DNA of 64,000 nucleotides from Shewanella sp. NFH-SH190041 (GCF_024363255.1 NZ_AP026070.1:3968001-4032000), one strand, 5' to 3'. Positions 37,483-46,289 are shown, numbered from the stretch's first letter. Numbers and translations are program-made. Notes: generated by a model not told the origin, from the sequence alone.

Positions 37483-38895
37483 ATGAGCGAACAGGTTTGG
37501 ATCCTAGACGACGACAGTTCTATCCGCTGGGTTCTGGAACGCGCCTTGGCGGGCGCGGGGATCAGTTGCGCCAGTTTTGCTGCCGCTGAATCCCTGTGGC
37601 AAGCGTTGCAGATCAGCCAGCCCAAGGTAGTGATTTCCGATATCCGTATGCCGGGGACAGATGGGCTGACGCTGTTGGAGCGACTGCAACTGCATTACCC
37701 GCAGCTGCCGGTTATCATCATGACGGCTCACTCAGATTTAGACAGTGCCGTCAGCGCCTATCAGGCCGGGGCCTTTGAATATTTGCCCAAGCCCTTCGAT
37801 ATCGATGAGGCCATCGCCCTGACGGAACGGGCATTAAGTCATGTCACTGAGCAGAGCCAATCCCAACCACCGGAGCCTGAGGTAAAAACCCCAGAGATTA
37901 TCGGTGAAGCCCCGGCAATGCAGGAAGTCTTTCGCGCCATCGGTCGACTATCACGCTCCTCTATCAGTGTGTTGATCAACGGCCAGTCCGGTACCGGCAA
38001 AGAACTGGTCGCTGGCGCACTGCATAAACACAGCCCTCGCAGAGATAAGCCTTTTATCGCCCTGAATATGGCCGCTATCCCCAAGGATTTGATTGAATCT
38101 GAGCTATTTGGCCATGAAAAGGGCGCGTTTACTGGCGCGTCTGCCGTGCGCCAAGGCCGTTTTGAACAGGCCAATGGGGGCACTTTATTTCTCGATGAAA
38201 TCGGCGATATGCCACTGGACGTGCAAACTCGTCTACTGCGGGTGCTGGCCGATGGTCAGTTTTATCGGGTCGGGGGGCATTCGCCGGTACAGGTAGATGT
38301 ACGCATTATTGCCGCGACCCATCAAGACTTAGAGCAGCGGGTTGCCGCAGGACATTTTCGGGAGGATCTGTTCCACCGCTTGAATGTGATCCGCATACAT
38401 TTGCCGCCACTGGCGCAGCGACAGGAAGATATTCCCCAGTTGGCGAGTCATTTTCTTGCATCAGCTGCACGGGAAATGGGCGTAGAAGGAAAAATCTTAG
38501 GACGAGAGACAGCAGTTAAACTGCAACAGCTACCTTGGCCGGGTAATGTGCGGCAGCTGGAAAACACCTGCCGCTGGCTGACAGTGATGGCATCAGGCCA
38601 GGAAATTTTGCCTCAGGATCTGCCGCCAGAACTGTTACAGCCGCAAACTCAAGTCGATCACAATAGCGCCACGGCAGCGCCCCATTCCTGGCAAAGTGCC
38701 CTGCAACAAGAAGCCGAGCAGAGATTGCAGGCCGGTGAACTCGATTTGCTGACCGATATGCTGCCGCAATTTGAAAAAATCTTACTGGAAAGTGCCCTCA
38801 GTCATACCAAGGGCCATAAACAAGACGCGGCCAAATGCCTTGGCTGGGGTCGCAACACCCTGACCCGCAAGCTCAAGGATTTAGCGCTGGATTAA
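37483..38895 (+). CDS. glnG: Nitrogen regulation response regulator NtrC
   Basis: Sigma-54-dependent activator of 470 residues. The receiver domain has the acidic D-D-D near 8-10, phospho-acceptor Asp53 and Lys near 103. The AAA+ domain has Walker A G-Q-S-G-T-G-K-E (usually G-E-S), the sigma-54 contact G-A-F-T-G-A and the G-G-T-L-F-L-D-E-I-G-D-M Walker B. A Fis-type helix-turn-helix ends the chain (K-Q-D-A-A-K-C-L-G-W-G-R-N-T-L-T-R-K). It forms an operon with glnL. Predicted targets in this window are the boxes upstream of glnA and glnL. Confidence 0.97.
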   Translation: MSEQVWILDDDSSIRWVLERALAGAGISCASFAAAESLWQALQISQPKVVISDIRMPGTDGLTLLERLQLHYPQLPVIIMTAHSDLDSAVSAYQAGAFEYLPKPFDIDEAIALTERALSHVTEQSQSQPPEPEVKTPEIIGEAPAMQEVFRAIGRLSRSSISVLINGQSGTGKELVAGALHKHSPRRDKPFIALNMAAIPKDLIESELFGHEKGAFTGASAVRQGRFEQANGGTLFLDEIGDMPLDVQTRLLRVLADGQFYRVGGHSPVQVDVRIIAATHQDLEQRVAAGHFREDLFHRLNVIRIHLPPLAQRQEDIPQLASHFLASAAREMGVEGKILGRETAVKLQQLPWPGNVRQLENTCRWLTVMASGQEILPQDLPPELLQPQTQVDHNSATAAPHSWQSALQQEAEQRLQAGELDLLTDMLPQFEKILLESALSHTKGHKQDAAKCLGWGRNTLTRKLKDLALD

Positions 38896-38904
38896 GCCAC
38901 TAGC

Positions 38905-39786
38905 TCAATCATGGGTATTGACGGGATCCTGATGCACGATCACCTCGGCATTGGCGAAGGCGCCACGGATACGTTTTTCCGTGGTGTCAGCGATCTCGTG
39001 GGCTTCATTTAATGTCAGCAATCCATCTAGCTCCAGATGCAGCTGGATAAAAATCATCTTCCCGGAGCGGCGGGTACGTAAATCGTGATAGCCCTGCACC
39101 CGAGGATCGGCAACCGCTAAGGCCGCAATTTTCTGTCGTACATCCACATCTAACTCTCTATCCAGCAGCGACTGGGCACTGTCATAGGCCAGCTCTGTTG
39201 CCTGAAAACCAATGTAAATTGCAATCAACACCGCAAACAGACCATCGGCCCATAACCAACCGTAATGGGCCAGCACTAACGCCAACAACACCCCGGCATT
39301 TAAGAACAGATCAGATTTGTAATGCAGAGAATCTGCCGCCACCACAGTGCTACCGGTCGCAGCCAAGGCGCGTTTTTGCAGTATCACCAACCCCAAGGTC
39401 AGCGCAATCGCCACCACAGAAACCAAAATACCAATACCGGCATGTTGCAGCGGCTCAGGTTCGGCTAAGCGTTCAGCACCATGGATAAGCAGCAATAACG
39501 CTGAGCCCATAATAAAGGCTGACTGAGCCAGTGACGCTAAAGGCTCTGCTTTGCCATGGCCGTATCTGTGGTCTTTGTCAGCCGGGACAATGGCATAGCG
39601 CAGAGCCAGCAGATTGACAATGGATGCCAGTGCATCCGCGAAAGAGTCGGTAAGGGATGCCAGCATACTGGCGGAGTCAGAGTAGAGCCAAGCAAACAGC
39701 TTAATGGCAATCAGGGTCAGCGCCGTGGCCACCGAAGCGCGGCTGGCGAGTCTGACCCAAAAATCGTATTGGGAAGAGTCTGTCAT
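38905..39786 (-). CDS. fieF: Cation diffusion facilitator, FieF-type
   Basis: Inner-membrane metal/proton antiporter of 293 residues with six transmembrane helices and a C-terminal cytoplasmic domain. Metal-site residues of FieF are recognisable: D-S-F-A-D in helix 2, H-R-Y-G-H-G-K in the following loop and A-D-S-L-H-Y-K-S-D in helix 5. The family exports Zn2+ and Fe2+. The gene ends 9 bp from the glnG stop (convergent, no terminator between them). In E. coli fieF is a direct neighbour of cpxP, and here too the cpxP-like gene lies upstream on the same strand. Confidence 0.92.
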   Translation of the reverse strand: MTDSSQYDFWVRLASRASVATALTLIAIKLFAWLYSDSASMLASLTDSFADALASIVNLLALRYAIVPADKDHRYGHGKAEPLASLAQSAFIMGSALLLLIHGAERLAEPEPLQHAGIGILVSVVAIALTLGLVILQKRALAATGSTVVAADSLHYKSDLFLNAGVLLALVLAHYGWLWADGLFAVLIAIYIGFQATELAYDSAQSLLDRELDVDVRQKIAALAVADPRVQGYHDLRTRRSGKMIFIQLHLELDGLLTLNEAHEIADTTEKRIRGAFANAEVIVHQDPVNTHD

Positions 39787-39856
39787 AGAAGCAATCAGGG
39801 TAATTATCAGAATAAAATTTCAGCGCTAATAGTAACCCAATCGCCCGGGGGATAAA

Positions 39857-40384
39857 TCAGCTTTTTTTACTCCGGTTAGGACAGTGTTCCATCCGCTGCT
39901 TGACGATCTGTTGTTGCTCTGGCGTCAGCAGGTTAAAGATTTTATTCTGGGTTTCTAACCGGGCTAAAGCATGCTGCTGCCGATACTGGTTATGTTGCGC
40001 CAGTAACTGCTCCGCCTGCTGCTGATCAAACTGTGGTGCTGTGATCAATGTCTGCCACTGCTGGCGGTGATGTTGCCGCTCATCGGCATCTGGTCGGGCG
40101 GCCTTAAATGCCTTGCGCTGCGCTTGTTTTAGCGCCTTAATCTCGCTGCGCTGCGCCTCAGTCAAATCCAGCCCGCGATAGAGGCCCCGTCCAGTCATGC
40201 CGCATCCTGTGTGCCGCCCCATATGACCATGGCCGCCATGATGATAACCCCGCCCTTCACGCTGATAATGACCATTATCACCATTACCGCCATGGTATCC
40301 ATGACCAGCAAAAGCCGGTACAGAAAAGAGTGTCAGGCCAGTCAAAGCGGCCAATGTCAGGGTTTTTACCTTTCTGAGCGTCAT
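39857..40384 (-). CDS. cpxP: CpxP/Spy-family periplasmic protein
   Basis: Exported protein of 175 residues. Signal peptide ends at V-P-A-F-A (about 22-26). A Gly/His-rich segment follows (about 27-62, over ten His), then the helical Spy/CpxP domain with two L-T-x-x-Q-type motifs (L-T-E-A-Q-R near 73-78 and L-T-P-E-Q-Q near 155-160). CpxP is an inhibitor of CpxA and a periplasmic chaperone. The position opposite cpxRA with CpxR boxes between them supports CpxP over Spy. The His-rich insert suggests metal binding, consistent with the neighbouring metal exporter. Confidence 0.85.
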   Translation of the reverse strand: MTLRKVKTLTLAALTGLTLFSVPAFAGHGYHGGNGDNGHYQREGRGYHHGGHGHMGRHTGCGMTGRGLYRGLDLTEAQRSEIKALKQAQRKAFKAARPDADERQHHRQQWQTLITAPQFDQQQAEQLLAQHNQYRQQHALARLETQNKIFNLLTPEQQQIVKQRMEHCPNRSKKS

Positions 40385-40462
40385 ATTATTTACCTTTAAG
40401 CTAGGAGGTCAGGAGTTGCTGTTCAGTGTACGGCGCGCAACGTAAGAGAGGGTTTAGCTAAG

Positions 40463-40477
40463 GTAAATCTCTGTAAA
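40463..40477 (+). promoter_or_regulatory. CpxR box 1 (consensus)
   Basis: GTAAATCTCTGTAAA is a perfect GTAAA-N5-GTAAA CpxR box. It lies between the divergent cpxP-like gene and cpxRA, 78 bp upstream of the cpxP start and 93 bp upstream of cpxR, suited to control both. Confidence 0.85.
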
Positions 40478-40488
40478 GGCAGCTGATC

Positions 40489-40503
40489 TTTACGTTGCCT
40501 TAC
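40489..40503 (-). promoter_or_regulatory. CpxR box 2, inverted
   Basis: On the minus strand this reads GTAAG-N5-GTAAA, one mismatch from the CpxR consensus. It is 11 bp from box 1 and closer to cpxR. A TATACT -10 element at 40535-40540 lies downstream without a good -35, as expected for an activated promoter. Confidence 0.7.
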
Positions 40504-40569
40504 AATCACTGACTGCAGTTGACTGGAAAAAATGTATACTGCTCAGGCAATAATCAGGCGAGGATGCAA

Positions 40570-41256
40570 ATGAACCGGATTCTGTTAATCGATGATGATT
40601 TAGGGCTGTCAGAACTGCTGGGACAACTGTTGGAGCTAGAGGGATTTCGGCTCACCATTGCCCATGATGGCCAAAGTGGGCTGGATATGGCGCTGGGCTG
40701 TGATTTTGATTTGATCCTGCTTGATGTAATGCTACCTAAACTCAATGGTTTTGAGGTACTCAAAGCCCTGCGACTGCATAAACAGACGCCAGTCATGATG
40801 CTGACGGCTAAAGGCGATGAAATCGACCGGGTGGTGGGGCTGGAAATCGGCGCCGATGACTACTTGCCCAAACCTTTCAACGACCGGGAGCTAGTTGCCC
40901 GGGTTCGCGCGATTATCCGTCGCTCCGGCCTAACGATTCAAGAACTGCAATCCCCTCATGGTTTGCGGCATGGGGATTTACTGTTGGATCAAGCCCGCCA
41001 AGAAGCCTACTGCAATGATCAATTACTGTTGCTCACCAGCACGGAGTTTAGCCTGCTTTGCGCACTGGCTGATAATGCCGGTGAACTGATGACCAAAGAG
41101 GCGCTCAGCGAGCTGGTATTAGGCAAAAAACTGATGCCGTTTGACCGCTCGCTGGATATGCATCTGTCCAATCTGCGCAAGAAACTGCCGCCAAGGGATG
41201 ATGGCCGCCCCCGGGTGAAAACCCTGCGGGGTAAAGGCTATATCTGGATCCCCTAA
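40570..41256 (+). CDS. cpxR: Envelope-stress response regulator CpxR
   Basis: OmpR/PhoB-type response regulator of 228 residues. Receiver domain with acidic D-D-D near 8-10, phospho-acceptor Asp52 in L-L-D-V-M-L-P and Lys in L-P-K-P-F; C-terminal winged helix with R-V-K-T-L-R-G-K-G-Y-I-W. I chose the ATG at 40570 (GAGG 6 nt upstream, M-N-R-I-L-L-I-D start); 17 further codons upstream run through the promoter. It overlaps cpxA by 1 nt. It should activate cpxP and its own operon through the boxes at 40463-40503. Confidence 0.92.
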   Translation: MNRILLIDDDLGLSELLGQLLELEGFRLTIAHDGQSGLDMALGCDFDLILLDVMLPKLNGFEVLKALRLHKQTPVMMLTAKGDEIDRVVGLEIGADDYLPKPFNDRELVARVRAIIRRSGLTIQELQSPHGLRHGDLLLDQARQEAYCNDQLLLLTSTEFSLLCALADNAGELMTKEALSELVLGKKLMPFDRSLDMHLSNLRKKLPPRDDGRPRVKTLRGKGYIWIP

Positions 41257-42617
41257 TGGCACGCATCTTCAGCGCCAATCGCATTTTTATCAAGCTACTG
41301 CTGGGGTTCTGGCTTTGCAGCTCCTTGATTATTGCCCTGGTGGCTTTGTTGCCTCTGCTACAGCAAAACTATGATCGCGCCCCGCTGCCGGCCAAACTAG
41401 AACAGGTACTCGCCCGCAGCGCCAAACAGTTGCAAGACAATGCGGCCGCCCATCCGGAAAAACTGCTGCGCTGGCAGGGCCACCGTCATGGTGGCAATAA
41501 ACATATGCGGTTATTTTTGACCGATGAAGAGGGACGGTTGCTCAATGGCCGCCGCAACTCCCGCACCATGCGCCATTTTATGCTGATGGCCGAAGAGGCT
41601 GGCCACCCTATCAGCCACCAATTTCGCGATGATCTGATGTTCGGCCCCTATCAATTTGCCATCAATGGTAACCATTATGCCTTGTGGGGCAGGTTACCGG
41701 CGCGCCATCCTCGCCCTTGGTTCCTGTTTTTAGCCGACAATATTATGCTGACGTTGGGGCTGGCCATCGCGCTATCTGGGCTGATCTGCGCTCTGCTAGC
41801 CTGGCATCTGGGCAAGCCGTTGCGGCAACTAAAACAAAGCGCCGATGCCCTGGCGAATGGTGAACTGGGCTGCAGGGTGAATGAACAAACTTGTCGTCGG
41901 GGTGATGAGATAGGCCAGCTGGCTAATGCCTTTAATGCCATGGCCGATGCCATTGAACAGACCATGCATAGCCAGCAGCGGCTAATCAGTGATGTATCCC
42001 ATGAACTACGTACCCCGCTGACCCGACTACAACTGGCGCTAGCACTAGCCCGCAAACAGGGGCTGGAGGGAAAAGAGCTGTCGCGCATCGGTTATGAAGC
42101 GGAGCAGCTGGAGTTATTGATCAGCGAATTACTGGAACTATCCCGGGTAAAGAACCGCGACTTGGACAAAATGAAAGTCTATGAGCTAGCTGAAACCCTC
42201 AGTCAGGTGTTGGATGATGCTGAATTTGAAGCAGAGCAACAACATAAACAGTTAACCATTATCTTACCGGAAGATCTCTGTCTGCCCCATCATCCCCGCA
42301 GCCTGTCCCGGGCGATCGAAAACCTGCTGCGCAATGCTATCCGTTATGCCGACAGTCATATTCGGCTCAGCGCAGTACAGCAAGGCAAGCATATCAATAT
42401 TGTGATTGAAGATGATGGCCCCGGGATCGATGCCAGCGAATTGGAAGCCATTTTTCGTCCCTTCTACCGTCCCCATACCGCAAGGGAAAGGGAGAGCGGC
42501 GGCTGGGGACTGGGGCTGGCCATCACCCAAGCGGCCGTTACAGCCCACCGAGGTACGATTAGTGCCGCCAACCGACCACAGGGTGGCTTGATGATTCGTA
42601 TCAGCCTGCCGTGTTGA
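41256..42617 (+). CDS. cpxA: Envelope-stress sensor kinase CpxA
   Basis: Membrane histidine kinase of 453 residues. Two transmembrane helices (about 13-35 and 163-185) enclose a periplasmic sensor of about 125 residues, which is smaller and more basic/His-rich than that of E. coli CpxA. Then come a HAMP domain (about 187-240), the kinase motif S-D-V-S-H-E-L-R-T-P-L with His249 and the HATPase boxes (N-L-L-R-N-A-I-R-Y, D-D-G-P-G-I, G-W-G-L-G-L). It is coupled to cpxR. Its last 17 nt overlap the convergent tetR gene. Confidence 0.92.
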   Translation: MARIFSANRIFIKLLLGFWLCSSLIIALVALLPLLQQNYDRAPLPAKLEQVLARSAKQLQDNAAAHPEKLLRWQGHRHGGNKHMRLFLTDEEGRLLNGRRNSRTMRHFMLMAEEAGHPISHQFRDDLMFGPYQFAINGNHYALWGRLPARHPRPWFLFLADNIMLTLGLAIALSGLICALLAWHLGKPLRQLKQSADALANGELGCRVNEQTCRRGDEIGQLANAFNAMADAIEQTMHSQQRLISDVSHELRTPLTRLQLALALARKQGLEGKELSRIGYEAEQLELLISELLELSRVKNRDLDKMKVYELAETLSQVLDDAEFEAEQQHKQLTIILPEDLCLPHHPRSLSRAIENLLRNAIRYADSHIRLSAVQQGKHINIVIEDDGPGIDASELEAIFRPFYRPHTARERESGGWGLGLAITQAAVTAHRGTISAANRPQGGLMIRISLPC

Positions 42618-43254
42618 CCAACTGCGTCATCTCAGCAAACAGCACTTGTTGTAGTTTGGCATCATCCGGTACTCGCTGCTCTGATTGCCCCAATAACTGC
42701 AACAGGGCATAACAGAACTGTCGGTAAAGTGCCAAATCAGCAAAATCCCGTCCGGCATCATCCGTATTGATCAATGTGCCACGAATAAAGCCCGACACTA
42801 ACTCAGTTCTGTCATATCCCTCTAACTCACCAATCTGCTGGATCAGCGTTCGATTCCACTGCTCATAGGCATCATATTGGTGCCGAAATGCCGCCGCATG
42901 CACGGCTGTGGCCTGAGTCAGCAAGGTTTGATTCGGCATAATGCGGCCAATGACAAAACAGCGTTGTTGCAGCATCGTTTTTAGCCGGCGACTGTGGTGA
43001 TACAGAAAGCAGGCCAGCGGCACGGTAAACTCTTCACTGTCACGCTGCGCCGCCATATTCCACTGGCGGTAACAATCAGTGGCAATGGCCACAGGTAAAT
43101 CTGCTTCGGTTGGGAAATGATTATAAACCGTCCCGCGAGAGATCTGACTGGCATGCACTAACTGAGCCCGGGTTAAGGCGAAAGTTTTGTGCCCCTCCAG
43201 ACAGCGCTGCGCGGCGGCAATAAGAAAGGCTTCTCGCTGTTCCCAGCTGCTCAT
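42601..43254 (-). CDS. TetR-family transcriptional regulator
   Basis: Regulator of 217 residues. The N-terminal helix-turn-helix (about 28-50, with Q-I-S-R-G-T-V-Y-N-H-F-P) is clearly of TetR type; the rest is a helical ligand domain without a recognisable ligand signature. Its target is unknown: the neighbour upstream is the divergent LysR-like gene 99 bp away, and the gene downstream is cpxA, with which its 3' end overlaps by 17 nt. Confidence 0.85.
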   Translation of the reverse strand: MSSWEQREAFLIAAAQRCLEGHKTFALTRAQLVHASQISRGTVYNHFPTEADLPVAIATDCYRQWNMAAQRDSEEFTVPLACFLYHHSRRLKTMLQQRCFVIGRIMPNQTLLTQATAVHAAAFRHQYDAYEQWNRTLIQQIGELEGYDRTELVSGFIRGTLINTDDAGRDFADLALYRQFCYALLQLLGQSEQRVPDDAKLQQVLFAEMTQLVNTAG

Positions 43255-43353
43255 AGTGTTCAGATCCCATCAAGGTAAAGCCCACCGGCGGCGACTTTAT
43301 CTGCTAGTTTTTTTGCGCGATAATCATAACACGATAATCAGTGCCTTCTTGCT

Positions 43354-44274
43354 ATGACCTGCCTGCCCCTGCTGGAACAGTTTCTTCATCTTTGCCGCTC
43401 CGCCAGCCAAGCTAGCGGGCCAGTTAATCTAGCTGCGCTACCTGACAGCAGCGCCGCAGCTCAAACTATGGCCGAACTGTCTCAGCGTCTCGGTCAGCCA
43501 ATCATCCAGTCCGATACCCCACTTTGGCAACTGACGGATGCCGGGAAAGCCCTTTATTGCTATGCCGCAGTCATGCAGCGGTATAGCGGCAATAAACAGG
43601 CGCAGGAAAATGGGAGTGATAAGGTGCATTGGAATACTGAGCGTCATACATTGCGTCTTGGGGTACCAACAGATTATATCAGCCGCTATCTCAACACTGG
43701 ACTACTGCAATTTATCCGCGAATTTACCCCAATGAAATTGGTTATCGATACTGATGTCAGTGGCAATCTATTCAAACGGCTGAAACAGGGCACTTTTGAT
43801 ATGATTATTGCCACTCACTGGCAAGCCCAGCCTGATGGCGATAAATTGTTTGAACGCCGTTTTCATTGGGTAGCGGCAGCCAACAGCCAATTATTGCAAA
43901 GCCCTGTACTGCCTATTGCACTGTATCCGGAAAACTGCCCTATCCGTGCTCAGGTCTTTGCCAACCACAGTATCAACCAGCCACCGCTTAATATCGTACT
44001 TTCCTCGCCCTCTCCATTGGCACTGTGCGAAGCTGTCACTCAAGATATTGCTATTGCCCCAGTGGCAGCATTTCGCATCACGGATGCCATGCAAATTCTC
44101 AATCCGGCACAATTTGGTCTGCCGCAACTACCGGTTTTTAATGAAGCTGTGTATCTGACGGATATCGACAACAAACAGACGGCGACACCGCGCTATGCTG
44201 CCCTGAAGCTGTTGCGGGATCTGTTTAAAGCTAACAGTCAGCTGTTAGGCGAACAATGCCCTCTGATGGATTGA
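43354..44274 (+). CDS. LysR-like protein with degenerate DNA-binding domain
   Basis: Protein of 306 residues. The second part (about 97-300) has the layout of a LysR substrate-binding domain, beginning T-L-R-L-G-V and containing F-D-M-I-I-A-T. The first 70 residues follow the LysR spacing, ending in the L-T-D-A-G-K-A-L-x-x-Y-A segment at the start of the linker helix, but the helix-turn-helix itself (A-A-x-x-L-x-x-x-Q-x-A-x-S) is not preserved. It may bind DNA poorly or act only as a ligand-responsive partner. Annotation as a LysR-family relative is reasonable, its role unknown. Confidence 0.65.
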   Translation: MTCLPLLEQFLHLCRSASQASGPVNLAALPDSSAAAQTMAELSQRLGQPIIQSDTPLWQLTDAGKALYCYAAVMQRYSGNKQAQENGSDKVHWNTERHTLRLGVPTDYISRYLNTGLLQFIREFTPMKLVIDTDVSGNLFKRLKQGTFDMIIATHWQAQPDGDKLFERRFHWVAAANSQLLQSPVLPIALYPENCPIRAQVFANHSINQPPLNIVLSSPSPLALCEAVTQDIAIAPVAAFRITDAMQILNPAQFGLPQLPVFNEAVYLTDIDNKQTATPRYAALKLLRDLFKANSQLLGEQCPLMD

Positions 44275-44284
44275 TAAGCCCTAT

Positions 44285-44880
44285 CTTGCTTTCGCTTTAC
44301 CTTCGAGTCCTTGGTGCAACGAGCCTAGCGAGTACTTCGTGGTCGTTATCTTTTGATTGTTCTAGCTAATCAATACAAAACACGCCCCTTTACCACCACG
44401 GCGAATATGGCACAGCCATATGCTTATGAGCGAGAGCCAAGGATTGGCGAACTGGCTTTTTAACCGGGATGTTATTGGGCGCGAAGATACACGAAGAAAA
44501 GCAATAAGCACGGCAGAAACTCAATGCCTTACCTTGCTGTTGTTTTACCTTCGAGTCCTTAGTGCAACGAGCCTAGCGAGTACTTCGTGGTCGCCATCTT
44601 TTGATTGTTCTAGCTTATCAATACAAAACATGCCCCTCTACCACCACGGCGAATATGGCACAGCCATATGCTTATGAGCGAGAGCCAAGGATTGGCGAAC
44701 TGGCTTTTTAACAGGGATGTTATTGGGCGCGAAGATGCACAAAGAAAAGCAATAATAACGGCAGAAATTCAATTTCTTACCTTGCTGTTGTTTTACCTTC
44801 GAGTCCTTGGTGCAATGAGCCTAGCGAGTACTTCGTAGTCGTCATCTTTTGATTGTTCTAACTCATCAATACAAAGCACA
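44285..44880. repeat. 248-bp tandem repeat, 2.4 copies
   Basis: Units begin at 44285, 44533 and 44781 with CTTGCT and a shared TTTACCTTCGAGTCCTT, each exactly 248 bp apart; the third is cut after about 100 bp. Identity is roughly 90-95% by eye. Each full unit contains a short perfect hairpin ATATGGC-ACA-GCCATAT and a terminator-like AGCCA...TGGCTTTTT. The period is not a multiple of three, so a repeated protein domain is excluded. No spacer pattern of CRISPR type is present. A duplicated small-RNA gene or a decayed mobile sequence are possibilities. Confidence 0.85.
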
Positions 44881-45257
44881 AGGAAGAAAATCCTGTTATC
44901 CATCACAACAGTAAATCAGCGCTCGACTCAACAAGGCGAAAACATAGCAGAGAAATTCAAAAAACATCATCTCCACACAGTCCAAATGTAATAAAAATAT
45001 TTCCTAACATGTATTAAATAATATCTCTGATGGATAATCTCAGCTTAAAAACAGCCAGAAAATTAACATAACCCGGGTTAATTTAATTCATATTATTGTG
45101 GTAAAAATACTATTTTGGAATTGATTCCAAAATATTAACTCGCGCATATTAATTGAATATTCATCACGTTCAATATTATGGGAATTAGAGATATTCAATA
45201 TCAATAGTATTGAATATCGCGTGTCTGCGGAAATAGTAATAGCACAAATATAAATAT
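44881..45257. other. AT-rich non-coding region with palindromes
   Basis: No protein-like ORF. Two striking inverted repeats are present: TATTTTGGAAT-TG-ATTCCAAAATA at 45111-45134 and GATATTCAATA-N7-TATTGAATATC at 45190-45218. Base composition is clearly more AT-rich than in the flanking genes, which suggests imported or decayed sequence. Confidence 0.55.
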
Positions 45258-45287
45258 AAAAAAGCCGGAACAAGGTCCGGCTTTTTT
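45258..45287 (-). terminator. Intrinsic terminator of acuI
   Basis: AAGCCGGA / TCCGGCTT stem with a 6-nt loop between an A-run and a T-run, 22 bp beyond the acuI stop. It can work in both directions. Confidence 0.9.
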
Positions 45288-45308
45288 ATCAATGGGGAAA
45301 AAGTACAA

Positions 45309-46289
45309 TTACAGCTTTACTAATACTCGGCCAGTAACCTGTCCCTTGATAATATTGGCAGCATACTCAGGAACTTGCTCTAGACCAATAGTTTCACACG
45401 CTTGCTGGTAAAAACTTTCCGGCAGCAGCGCCAATACCCGATCCCAAGCGGCTTTACGCTGTTCAAATGGGCAATAGACTGAATCTACACCCTGCAGACG
45501 AACACCACGTAGAATAAATGGCATTACCGTTGTTGGCAGGGCAAAACCGCCCGCCAAACCACAAGCTGCGGCCACAGCGCCATATTTCATCTGGGACAAC
45601 GCTGTTGCCAATACCTTGTTACCAACAGTATCCACTAAGCCAGCCCAGAGCTGTTTGTCCAACGGACGCGCTTCCCGATCCAGCTCACTGCGATCTAATA
45701 CTTCAGCGGCACCAAGGGATTTCAGTAATTCACCGTTTTGCTCAACACGACCACTGCTCGCCACCACGTGATAACCCAGTTTTGCCAATAGCGTCACAGC
45801 AACAGAGCCCACTCCACCACTGGCACCAGTTACCAGCACAGGGCCATCTTCTGGCTTCACACCGCCTTCAACCAAGGCATCCACACACAGCATGGCGGTC
45901 AAACCTGCGGTGCCGATCTGCATGGCTTTAACTTCATCACAATCGGCAGGCATAGGCACCAACCAGTCCGCTTTAAAGCGGGCTTTTTCTGCCATGCCAC
46001 CCCAGTGGCCTTCCCCCACACCCCAGCCAGTCAGCAATACTTTATCCCCTGGCTGATAGCGAGCATCACTGGACTCCAGTACCGTACCGGCGCAGTCAAT
46101 ACCTGGAACCATAGGGAAACGGGTCACAACCCGACCGGCTCCGGTCACGGCCAGGCCATCTTTGTAGTTCAATGAACTGCAGGCAACATCAACCAGAACT
46201 TCACCTTCAGGTAAATTGGCAATATCCAGGGAAGTGATTTCAGCGATGGTCTTTTTTTCCTGCTGAGTCAGCACGATAGCTTTTACCAT
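45309..46289 (-). CDS. acuI: Acrylyl-CoA reductase AcuI / YhdH-type oxidoreductase
   Basis: Zinc-free medium-chain reductase of 326 residues that reduces acrylyl-CoA to propionyl-CoA with NADPH. Family marks are S-S-L-N-Y-K-D-G-L (about 38-46), G-I-D-C-A-G-T-V (about 63-70), the dinucleotide motif V-T-G-A-S-G-G-V-G-S (about 153-162) and the conserved L-x-G-V-D-S-V near the C-terminus. E. coli YhdH and Rhodobacter AcuI are the named members. The likely role is detoxification of acrylyl-CoA. It stands alone; a 16-bp palindrome lies 40 bp upstream of the start. Confidence 0.88.
   Translation of the reverse strand: MVKAIVLTQQEKKTIAEITSLDIANLPEGEVLVDVACSSLNYKDGLAVTGAGRVVTRFPMVPGIDCAGTVLESSDARYQPGDKVLLTGWGVGEGHWGGMAEKARFKADWLVPMPADCDEVKAMQIGTAGLTAMLCVDALVEGGVKPEDGPVLVTGASGGVGSVAVTLLAKLGYHVVASSGRVEQNGELLKSLGAAEVLDRSELDREARPLDKQLWAGLVDTVGNKVLATALSQMKYGAVAAACGLAGGFALPTTVMPFILRGVRLQGVDSVYCPFEQRKAAWDRVLALLPESFYQQACETIGLEQVPEYAANIIKGQVTGRVLVKL

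Noticed and set aside
44420..44677. 85-codon ORF in the tandem repeat region
   Set aside because: It crosses two repeat units whose 248-bp period shifts the frame; composition is not protein-like and there is no ribosome-binding site.
44285..44880. Possible CRISPR array
   Set aside because: The units are long tandem repeats without short repeats and unique spacers.
45088..45273. 61-codon ORF on the minus strand in the palindrome region
   Set aside because: It runs through the palindromes and the acuI terminator and has no coding character.
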